64,000 nt of DNA from Syngnathus acus. Its lineage: Eukaryota; Chordata; Actinopteri; Syngnathiformes; Syngnathidae. Below, in pieces: positions 36,510-47,400 of this stretch (its first letter is position 1; each line of letters opens with the position of its first letter). The DNA lies in assembly GCF_901709675.1 (NCBI RefSeq), contig NC_051106.1, forward strand, positions 1,152,001 to 1,216,000. Direction: 5' to 3'. The position numbers and the translations under genes are program-made. Under the pieces are notes generated by a model. That model worked only from the letters and a program-made list of their open reading frames with translations. It ran no database searches and had not been told where the DNA came from.

Positions 36510-37960
36510 TTGATTGATTGATCAATTTTATTTCGAGCTTAAAAACTGAAAAATATATCAGTAAAATCTAAAAGGAAAAAGAAAAGGAAAAAGAAAACAG
36601 GACAATAACAAAATCAAGTCGTAAATAACTTAAACAACAACAATTAGGACAGCTCGAAAAGGAGTAGAAAGAAGTTAAAGAACTTTTCAAATCCTACCCC
36701 CTATCTCTTTTATCTATTCAGAATACAGATTTTTCTATACCTATGTACTTATATACCATAATTATATACCACACACATTACTACTCTTATGTAATAATGC
36801 ACAATAATCAGAACAATAATACCATGTACTAATATGCAATAATCCGAATAATCAAGAATAATCAATGATATAGTCATCAATACATTATGATCAATAGCAT
36901 ATAATCAATACAATAATCAATCATCTATATTTATATAATAACTCAGATAGGACTGTTTTACAATACACATGCTACCCCGCTTCCCTATATTTGGCCCAAA
37001 TCGATAGTTTGTATTTATTTTTAAATTGGTTGATGGTTGGACATTGTTTCATTCCCGTGCTCAGGCTGTTCCATAGCTTCACTCCATAGATTGTTATGCA
37101 ATGTTTTTTGATTGTGGTCCGGCAATTTTGTACTCTGAAGTTTAATGGCTCTCTCAATTCGTATCAATACCTTCTCTATCATGAAACCTTATCTGTAGTT
37201 GTTTTGGCAATAAATTATTTCTGGCTTTATACATACATTGTGCTGTCATTAAATCTATAGTATCTTGCAATTTGATTACTTTTGACTTTATGAATAATGG
37301 GTTGGTATGTTCAATGTAACTGACTTTGTTGATGATTCTTATGGCTCTTTTTTGAAGGATGAATAATGGCTTAAATGAACATTTGAATGTCTTGCCCCGG
37401 ACCTCTATGCAATAAATAAAGTACGGTGAAACCAGGGAACAGAACAGATTGCGGAGTGATTTGCTGTTTAAATAGTGTCGTGCTTTAGCTATGACTGAAA
37501 TGCTTTTAGAGATTTTTGTACAGATATATTTAATGTGAGGTTTCCAGCAGATTTTGTCATTTATTATCACACCAAGAAATTTGATTTCATATACTCTTTC
37601 AATGTGAACACCCTCTATCTGTACTGCTGCCTTGCTGTCAATCTTTCTATTACTCAATATAATACATTTTGTCTTGCTTAAGTTTAATGATAACTTATTT
37701 GTATTGAACCAAGATTTTATTTTGATGAATTCTGATGTGATGTTATTCAAAAGCTGCTGCAAATTCTCACCTGTACCAAGGATGTTTGTGTCATCAGCAA
37801 ACAGAATGAATTTGAGTAATTGAGAAGTTTTACATATGTCATTTATGTACATGATAAACAATTTTGGTCCCAACACTGACCCCTGTGGCATACCACAAAC
37901 AATGTTCAACCAGCTTGACTGTACATCTTGAGAATCACTGATATTAGTTTTTTGGTGAAT
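36510..37960 (-). mobile_element. 5'-truncated LINE with reverse transcriptase
   Basis: An open stretch at 37154-37909 encodes the catalytic half of a non-LTR reverse transcriptase: CGMPQGSVLGP, YINDIC, FILFADDTNIL (catalytic FADD), WFNTNKLSLNLSKTKCIIL and YEIKFLGVIINDK. A C-terminal part follows in another frame (36972-37157, GVKLWNSLSTGMKQ). The 3' untranslated part ends near 36510 in a TCAA-rich tail. Reading continues upstream of 37909 for about 15 codons, then is lost. The I/Jockey/CR1 side of the LINE tree is likely. Confidence 0.8.
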
Positions 37961-38109
37961 TTTTTTTAAATGCTGTTAATAAATGCATTTGTTTTCAAAA
38001 AGCTTTTTTTGAATATCCATGCTTTACGACCTACTAAAAGTACAAACCTTTTATGCAATGACCTTTACATGTCATTCCTATTACTTCACACAAACACTAC
38101 ATCCATCTG

Positions 38110-38530
38110 CTCCTGGTTCAGCCCCCCGGTCTAAATTTAGAACCAAATTCGGCCCGCCAGTCAAAAAGTTTGCCCACCCCTGATCTAGCCCAACCCTGGA
38201 CGCGAGGCGGCGTGAGACATATGGTCGCCGAGGAGCGGGATGGAACAGCGCTCCTCTCCGGCAGCCTCTCATGCGACTGAGCACCTCCTCCATGCTCACC
38301 CTGAATAGGGAAGGGCCTAGAAAAGGTGGCCCAAAAATGATCTGTTCTGCTCAACCCGGGCAGCCTGCCGCAGTTGCTGGGTCATCCCTCTATGCCACAG
38401 GTGTCAAACTCAAGGCCCGGGGGCCAGATACGGCCTGCCGCATCATTTTATGTGGCCCGCAAAGACAAATTGTGCATCAAATTCGTGTGTCATTACTAGA
38501 ATGCAAGATGATTAGCTAGCAGAGCATCCA
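38110..38530. mobile_element. hAT-type repeat fragments
   Basis: The end AAGTTTGCCCACCCCTG at about 38167-38182 (reverse complement of CAGGGGTGGGCAAAC) and the end CAGGTGTCAAACTCAAGGCC from about 38397 are typical hAT termini. The second matches one half of the element at 42089-42410 in inverse orientation. The sequence between them is unrecognised. Confidence 0.5.
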
Positions 38531-38660
38531 AGCTTTATATTAGCATACTAATTAGCCCGTGTTTTGCCCTAAGCACCTAACCCTGGCTCTTTACTATTTT
38601 CCTCTTCGGTTGGTCTTCTTAAATACATATTTGGACTCGATCAATTTCAATGAGTGTGAA

Positions 38661-38690
38661 AGGGGGGGGAGGGGGGGAGGGGGGGGGTTG
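38661..38690 (+). repeat. G-rich tract with G-quadruplex potential
   Basis: Runs of eight, seven and nine G separated by single A residues lie about 370 bases upstream of the DRAP1-like start codon. Confidence 0.8.
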
Positions 38691-39059
38691 AACATGTAAA
38701 GGTATCTCCCAACTTTAGACACGGGGAAGAGAACTGCGATGCAAAAGGGGTGTTGTAGGTTCAAATATGGTGAAATTGAAAATGAATTGAATTAAAAACA
38801 TGAAAAAAACTTAACTTGTAGCCTATAAAATGATGGCCCCCACCCGCCCCACATTGGAGAGGCCCTCCGGGAAAAGTCCCGACTCTCCCGATTCGCCAGC
38901 ACGCCATTGGGTGGGCGTCGCCCTCCTCGCCAGGTGCGCGGCTGTCAATCATTTCTTGTCACGTGTTTCTTTCCCTGGCTGTAAACAAATGGACGCGGCA
39001 ACGCTCCGCGGACAAAAGATGCAAAATGTGACTCGGCGGCGCCGAGGGGACGCGCGAAG

Positions 39060-40390
39060 ATGCCGGCAAACAAGAGACGATTTAATGTCCGTTTGGCACC
39101 GGTAAGTACTTTCTCTTAAAACTTGCATTTAACATTTTTGAAAGGCTGGGAAACGAGAAGGGTAGCTCGCCTGTTTTTCAACCGTGGAATTAGCTTGGCT
39201 ATTTGATGCCTTCGTGGACTGTCGGAAACACTAAATCTTTTCCACAACATTAGGTACGCGATTGAGTTCAAGGTAGTTTCTAACGTGTGTATGTGTGTCA
39301 GGCTCGCATCAAAAAGATCATGCAGAAGAACGCAGAGGTAGGAAGGATTGCCATGGCAGTACCTGTGATCATTTGTATCCATTTTACGATTTCAAAACTA
39401 CTTTTGTAATACCGTGCATTATATTTGCTTGTTTTAACGTCCTGATATTTGGAATTGAACGGCTCTGGGACGAAAACACGATGGAACTGTCAAACCTAAT
39501 ATTTTGGGAAAGCATGTCGAGAAAATCACGAGAGCTCAGTTAAACCACAGCTAAAAAACTACAATAACGTACACACAATAAGTTGTATTGTTTGGCAGCT
39601 CATGTCAAATGTGACTGAGGCTGAATGGCCAATAATGGTTTTGATAACGTGGTTGGCTAAAAACACTGGCTACTGTTATTATCCTAGGTGAAGGGGTGCG
39701 ACGAAAACCGATATTGGAAAATCTGTTTTGATTGCAAAGATTAGTGCATTGAGGTCCCAGTGAATGACAAACTGAAAAACACTACGTGTCGACGCCCTGA
39801 ACTGGAGGCCAGCTCGACTTCTTGAGATGTTCCTCAAGTCTCTTCTCACCAAAACCTATTTGATCACCAAATCCAACCTCAGCAGCGTCGTGTCCCTCGT
39901 GCACGTGTGAGTGCGCATCTTGTCCCAGTCGTTAGGTAACTTTGGCGACCGGGACCAAATCAAAGTGAGCGTTTGTAGAAAGCAGTGCATCGAGTCGGAG
40001 AAACTCTTCCACTTCCTGAAGGACATGACGGCAAGATTCTCATTCCCGAGCGCATCGAAAGGCAACAGAGGCCTGAGTGTGTGGCCATCGTACATGTGAG
40101 GAATTTTGGGAACGCCGTTCTCACGCCTGTTGCTTCACTTGAAAACGGAGGGCTAACCGATGTTGTTTGCAGGCCCAAACGACCCGAAGTGTGCATACAG
40201 AAAAGTGTGAAAGCAGAAGTCACGGCGCGGCAAAGCCTGGACTCGCTTGGCAACGACTCCATCGCCAGTGTAAATAAGCTACTAAGTGAAACTGCCTTCA
40301 TGTTTCTCTTTTTTTTTTCTTGAGGGCACTACCAAGCCTAAAGGATGTCTGACGAAACGCCAGACTTCAAATCTTGTGTTGCTAAACTGA
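39060..40390 (+). CDS. drap1: DRAP1-like (NC2 alpha) histone-fold protein, diverged
   Basis: DRAP1 pairs with DR1 to form NC2, which binds TBP on DNA and regulates Pol II preinitiation. Exons: 39060-39101 (MPANKRRFNVRLAP), 39302-39374 (ARIKKIMQKNAEVGRIAMAV), 39813-39906 (RLLEMFLKSLLTKTYLITKS), 39979-40095 (KQCIESEKLFHFLKDMTA), then 40173-40269 and 40325-40390 by splice phase only. These give about 162 aa, against about 205 in human DRAP1. The histone fold is recognisable and in phase, but only about half identical to human, and the usual basic, acidic and proline-rich tail is not seen. An alternative last exon with TGA is at 40490-40516. Could be a fast-evolving paralogue. Symbol is by best resemblance. 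Confidence 0.7.
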
Positions 40391-40854
40391 AAACGTTCAT
40401 TCGAGATGCAACAGTGCCACCGTGAGGCTGCAGTGTTTATTACGCCATTCAAGGCAATTTCTTTTCATTTTTTCCCCTCCTTTTGCAGGAGACGGAGCTC
40501 TTCATCTGCTTGTGAGCGTCCTGCTTCCTTTTAGCTTCTTTTGGACAAGAAACGAAGACTCATGCATATATTAAGAGCGGTAAAACATACCTTTTGATGG
40601 GGTGGAAAAAGTAGCAAACGTTATGTTTGGGATGAATTTTTGTTAACTATTTTCATTTTTGTACATTTGCAGGTGTTGCTGAGGTCGATTGTTTTGTGTT
40701 TTCAGGCCTTTCTAGGCGTTTGCACATAGGAGGTTTGCGTTTTTGGAGCGTTTAATTTTTAAAGAACCTATAAATTAACGTTTTTAAACCATCAAACCTT
40801 TTTGTGTGTGCAAAAACATGTTCAACTCCATTGTGGAAGATGCGCTTAAACGAC

Positions 40855-40860
40855 AATAAA
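40855..40860 (+). terminator. Poly(A) signal of the DRAP1-like gene
   Basis: AATAAA (within CGACAATAAATAAC), the first canonical signal after the gene's last exons. Confidence 0.6.
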
Positions 40861-41008
40861 TAACAATCAATCGAAGCAAACTGATTGGTTTCATTCTGAT
40901 CAATTTCGAGGCCGTGTCATAGTTTTGAAACTGTTTTGGGGGAAATTTTGAGTTGTCATTTAAATGTCAATTCAAATAAAAAACACAGAAAGCGGACGCA
41001 GTGATTGG

Positions 41009-41014
41009 TTTATT
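41009..41014 (-). terminator. Poly(A) signal of ahsa1
   Basis: TTTATT on the plus strand (AATAAA on the minus strand), about 440 bases beyond the ahsa1 stop; it lies about 150 bases from the opposing signal of the DRAP1-like gene. Confidence 0.6.
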
Positions 41015-41450
41015 CCAATAGTTTGCCATCACAACGTCAGCATGAAAAGATATAAATAGATTAACCCCGCGGTGGCAGCGGGAATGTTTCCGTCTGCTAC
41101 GCTCTCTTCCCGCATCATGCCTCCATGAAAGCTGGGACATTATGCAAGTGGCCGCGGCTATGAGGATCAACATGCACCGGCGCTACGCTCCTACAAAAAG
41201 AAACTTTTTCCAGAGCTGCTTGTTTGCTTAAATAAATGCAACGTTGGTTCTTTTGCTAAGAGACGTGGAGGCCAATTTGCTTGAGTGGTTCTCGTGAGGT
41301 TCCTCTTAACAACAAATACTCGATGGGGACAAAACTAAAGTTGAAGAACAAAAACTAAAAAACACAAACAAGCGGTCCTCGCCGAGTTCACGTCAAAATG
41401 TCACTGAACGTAACTATGATGATGAGTCGAAATGAAGAAAAAAGGATGTT

Positions 41451-44400
41451 TCAGAAGAGTCGCGCACCGTAGCCAAATGTCTGTTTGATGGCTTCAAAGT
41501 AGAACCTGCGCCAGCCGTCCTTGGTCCGATCCTCATCGTCGTTGGGAACCCCGCGACAATCTACACGCAATTCCGTCTCGCTGCTGCGGTCCGCCAACGT
41601 CAGTGTCACAGTGGCGTAGTGCTCTGAAACCGATGCAAATCAGTCACAAAATTCATCAGCCGTGCTTTGTAGTCAGAAAATTCCGCAGAGGCTCCGAATG
41701 ACTACGCAAGTAAGAAAACGCTCGTAATTCACCGCAGCCATGCAAACATCTGAGCGGAAGCTTGGAGTTCCTGCGTGTGTGCAAATACATACCACAAGGC
41801 CAGTTGTTGTACCGCCACTTCATGACTATTTTCTCATCTCGCACCTACAAGCAGGAGTTGAGAAGCACTTAAATGCAAAACACCAACAAGCACAATCAAA
41901 GATTTTGCTTCTTGCTGAAGACACCACATCTCACCAACTCCACGAACTCCCCCAAAACATTTCCACCGAGCAGACGAAACTTTCCTCCTTTCTCTCCCTC
42001 CACTGTGGCCGGAGCGTGCGTGAAGGCCTGAATCATCTGCAACAAGCACAACACGCTAGATAACGCCGACGATGACATTTCATTAGATCAGGGGTGTCAA
42101 ACTCGTTTTTTTCGCGGGCCACATTGTAGTCATAGCTTCTTTCGGAGGGCCATTATGACTGTCAACCCAAATAAATGTATGAGCACCTCATATTATATAC
42201 AGTAAAAGCTACAAAACAAACTGACAAATGACTCTTTTTCAAATCAGACGAGTAAAAACTGGTCAAATATTTAAAAATATATATTAAAAGTGAAGACTAC
42301 AAGCAATTCTAGTAATGACACAGATTTGATGCACAATTTGTCTTCACGGGCCACATAAAAAGATGTGGCAGGCCGTATCTGGCCCCCGGGCCTTGCGTTT
42401 GACAACAGTGCATTAAATGGTTGATCTTTGTGCCGAAGGGCCACACCTGAGTTTTAAAATGGACAAACGGGCCAGCTCACTCACAGTCAGTTAAAAAAAA
42501 TCATGAAGGCACAAGCTGTCGTTCTGCTGAGTTTTTTTTGTCTGGTGTTGCAAGCAATATATGGTAGCTGAGAACTTCACAACAAGCAGAAGACTGAACA
42601 ATTCTACCCCCGCCCCAAAAATTGGTCCGCTAGCTTAATGCTAGCACACATATCATGGAAAATCGACTTTACCTTTTAGAATAATTTTCTTGTGTATTTG
42701 GAGTCTCCAGGGGTGTAGAAAAGTGTAATCTATCGCTCCAGGTGCTGCCGAGATACTTTTATGATCTGTTTGGGGGGCCATTTTTTACTCTGTTCAGATT
42801 TCTCCATTTGCTATTACGTATTTTTATCTATTACATCACATCCGTTGGGGCGGGACAAAACAAACAAGGTAATGGGTGTTGCCAAACAGTTTCGCAAATC
42901 TGCCATCTTTATTACTCTGTGAGACTTTAGTAGTCCAAACAACTCAAGGATGCCGAAGTGGAGAGATCAAAATGTTCGTTGTTGGATGGATGCATCCCCC
43001 AACATCAGAACCACAAAGAAATACCTGGTCAAATTTTCAAGCAGTGTTCCCACATCTGTGGGCAAAGTCCTGCTTGTTCCAGGATGAGTGTTTCAGAAAT
43101 CTTTTGTCAGTAAAGAGAAGGATTCACCGAAAGACTTTGTTTCGTTGATGGTTCAGTACCTTCAAAACGAGGGACACAGTAAAGCAGTAAGCTTGAGATG
43201 ACACAAAAATAATAAACTATTTCCCTTTAATAATATTGTGTGTCTATGCACTCGTCATAGCATTAGCGTCAGTCTTCCTGCTGATTTTTGAGCTGTGCGT
43301 TCTATGTTTTCACTTCTTGTGGGTGTATTTTGAGTAGTTGTATCAGATGAATTGCATCGAAGTTGCTAAATGCATTCGTTAGCTTCTCACTAACGCTAGC
43401 ATTAGCTTACTTAGCTTGACTGCAGTGCTTGTTTACAAGAAGTGATCATAAATATTGTGAGGGGATTTCTTTTGTTACGTGTTATGTATGTATGGACAAG
43501 TCTTCTGCTGTTGACATCTTTTAATCAATCAAAAGGTTTGCAGCGCAAGTAAACGCTACCTTGGTTTAAAAACTACAAATATGTTGACTGGGAAGGGAGG
43601 CGGGCATCTTGCGGCGTGGTGGGTGTGGCGTGTAAAGTATCTCATTTGCATTTAACACTAGAACAGCGGCTGTTTTGATCTACCTCTAACAGCGGAGTGC
43701 GTCAATTGACGCTCCATCGATGCGACACATGTTGCGCATGTCATGTTATCGCGGTCGTCTTGTTCGAGCGCACGCCCCAAGAACGTAATTGTGTGAGGAT
43801 ATTGTAGCGGAGTGATGAGTGTAATTGTATCATAATATAGAGATGGAGAACAAAATCAAAGTCGCATCACCCTTCAAAAGAAAGTAAGCAGGCTGAAGCG
43901 CCAGGCGACCCGTGTTCATCAGAACTACAACAACAAAGCACGCGCCCACAGCGCTACAACTGCCAAACAGGCTCTCGAACATCTTCAGAACCTGCTTGAT
44001 ACAGACAGCGGCGATGACGTCTCTGGTGACAAGTTTGATGACGTATCAACAAGCAGTGATACCGAAGAATATGCAGTAACATCTTCGAGTTCCGATGACA
44101 TCACATCAGACATAGAAGAAAGGGACGCGGTAGAAGTGGAGGCGGCACCCTCATACAGAGAAGAGGGGGATGCTATAGAAGTGGAGGAGGCATCTTCTCA
44201 CAGAGAAGAAGGGGACGCTATAAAAGGGGTTGCTGTTCCAGTCAGTGTTCCACACAATGAAAGTAGGGTGCGATGTAAGGCTGTAAGGCTAGCAGCAAAG
44301 ATGGCAGAGTTGGAAATTTTAGGAGTAACAGCACCCCTTGGACGAATGCAGGTACAGAATGTATTGACAGCAAAAGCACCTGTTGATGCATTCAGACTAT

Positions 44401-47400
44401 TTGTTGATGAAGGCATGACTTGTCACATCAAGTGCTGCACTCTTGAGTATGCCCGCACGTCTGATCTGTTGTGGGATATATCAGATAATGAGCTTGATGC
44501 ATTTATTGGGTTGCTGTACTTGAGAGGGTGTATGAATGCAAAGAACTTTCCACTAGATTTGCTGTGGTCAGAGAAATGGGTTTTGGACAGATTTGTTGAG
44601 AACAGTCAGAAGGCATATATTCCGCAGGATTCACTAACAGTGGATGAACAGCTGTTTCCAACCAAAACTCGCTGTAGGTTCACTCAATATATGCCAAATA
44701 AACCCGACAAGTTTGGAATCAAGTTTTGGGTCCTTGCTGAAGTTGGAACAAAGTACTGCCTCGGTGTGAAGCCATATCTTGAAAAGGATGAGCAGAGTCA
44801 ACAGTTTGGGGACATGTCGTGATGACACTTATGGAGCCGTACTTTGGGCGTTGCTACAACGTCACCACTGACAACTTTTTCACAAGCAAAGACCTAGCAC
44901 TGAAGCTTATGGAAAAGTGGACATCAATAGTTGGCACCATGCAATGGAACAGGAGAGAGATTCCAAGCTCTTCAAAGATGACCACTCACGAGTCAGTATT
45001 TTACAGGTCTGGCTCCATCCAGTTGGTCAGATACCAATCAAAGCCCTCTAAATCTGTTGTGCTGCTGTCAACTCTGCACAAAGGTTCTCTGTGCTAGACA
45101 GATGGCAAAAAGAAGCCAGAATCAATCCTGTATTACAACAGCAACAAATGCCGACATGCTTGACGCAATGTGCCGACAGATGTCTACAAAGGCAGGATGC
45201 AGAAGATGGCCACTTGCAGTGTTCTTCAACATTCTAGAAATGGCTGGAGTCAATTCGTGGATAATCTACCGGCAAATCACTGGCACTAATATCTCACGCA
45301 GGGAATTCTTACGTCAGCTGTCTACAGAACTGACATTAGCTTAGATGTCAGCCAGGAATCCTGTACCAATGGCAGCGTCAACCGCAACGGGACAATTGAC
45401 AACTAGAGTGACTCAGATAAAAGTAGGATGTAGCTGCAACAGAACTGTCTGTGATGTTTGCAAACGCCCTGTATGTGGAAAATGTATGGCTAAAATTTGC
45501 ATCGCCTGCAAAGATAAGGCTGTCTGACTTTGTTACACATTATTACACTTTGTTACATGGATAACCATACTGTGCATGCTATAATGTTCAATTGTGTCAA
45601 TTGACGCATCTACAAACCGGATTCGGTTGAAGTTGGGAATTTGTGTAAAATGTAAATAAAAACAAAATACAACGATTTGAAAATCCTTCTCAACCCATAT
45701 TCAATTGAATACACTACAAAGACAACATATTTAATGTTCAAACTGATAAACATAATTGTTTTTTGCCAAATAATAATTAACTTAGAATTTCATGGCTGCA
45801 ACACGTCCAGTAGAAGTTGGGAAAGGTGGCAAAAAATACTGAAAAAGCTGAGAAAACCTCATCAAACACCTATTTGGAACATCCCACATGTGATCAGGCT
45901 AATTGGGAACAGGTGGGTACCATGATTGGGTATAAGAGGAGCCTCCCCAAACATGCTCAATCATTCACAAGCAAGGATGGGGCAAGGTTCACCACTTTGT
46001 CCACAACTGCGTGAGAAAATAGTTGAACAGTTTAAGAACAACATTTCTCGAAGCAAAATTGCAAGGAATTTAGGGATTTCAACATCTACGGTCCATAATA
46101 TCATCAAAAGGTTCAGAGAATCTGGTGAAATTCTCTGGTGAAAAGTGCCACGGCTAGAAACCAAGACTGAATGACTGTGACCTTCGATCCCTCAGACGGC
46201 ACTGCCTTAAAACCCGACATGAGTGTGTAAAGGATATCACCAAATGGGCTCAGGAAAACTTCAGAAAACCATTGTCAGTAAATACAGTTCGTCACATCAG
46301 TCAGTGCGGGTTAAAACGCTACAATGCAAAGCAAAAGCCGTTTATGAACAACATCCAGAAACGCTCTGTTCCCGAACTCATGTAAAATGGAGTGACTCAC
46401 AATGGAAAAGTGTTTTGTGGTCTGATGAGTCCACTTTTCAAATTGTTCTTGGAAACACTGGACGTCGTGTCCTCCGGACCAAAGAGGAAGCGGACCATCC
46501 GGACTGTTAACGCAAAGTTCAAAAGTGATGGTATGGGGGTGCATTAGTTCCCATGGCATGGGTGACTTACATTTCTGTGAAGGCAACATAAATGCTGAAA
46601 AGTACATACAGATTTTGGAGCAACTTATGCTGCCATCCAAGCGATGTCTTTTTCATGGACGCCGCTGCTTATTTCAGCAAGATAATGCCAAGCCACATTC
46701 TCCACGTGTTACAACAGCGTGGCTTCGAAGTAAAAAGTCCAGGTTCTCCCCTGGCCCGCTTGCAGTCCAGTCCTGTCTCCCATTGAAAATGTTAGGCGCA
46801 TTATGAAGCGTAAAATACGACAGGGAAGACCCCCGGACTGTTGAACAACTGAACGATTCGTCAAGCAAGAATGGGAAAGAATTCCATGAGAAGCCAAGAA
46901 AATTAGTCTCCTCTCTTCCAAAACGTTTATTGAGTGTTATTAAAAGGAAAGGTGATGTAACGAAGTGGTAAACACGCCCTTTCCCAACTTCTACTGGACG
47001 TGTTGCAGCCATGAAATTCTAAGTTAATTATTATTTGAAAAATAAAATAAAGTTTATGAGTTTGAGCATTAAATAAGTTGTCTTTGTGGTGTATTCAATT
47101 GAATTTAGGTTGAAAAGGATTTTCAAATCATTGTACTTTGTTCTTACAGTGGCGCCTCGGTTTTCGACCACAATCCGTTCCAGAAGGCTGTTCGAGAAGT
47201 GAATCGTTCGAATTCCGAATCATGTTTTCCCATTACAAATAATGGAAAAAAAATTATTTGTTCCAAGCAACAACAAAAAAAAAAAACCGCCTTTTTTAAG
47301 CATTTTTTCATTTGCGCATTTTTGTCCGATCGCGCAACTGCAGCGCACCGCTGAACGTGCAACCGTAGTGCGTCGCCGACCGCGCAACTGCACCGCGCTG

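Noticed and set aside
37154-37909. Reverse transcriptase considered as viral (retrovirus-like)
   Set aside because: Motif order and the absence of LTR, protease, integrase or RNase H features fit a non-LTR LINE, with a second LINE fragment next to it.
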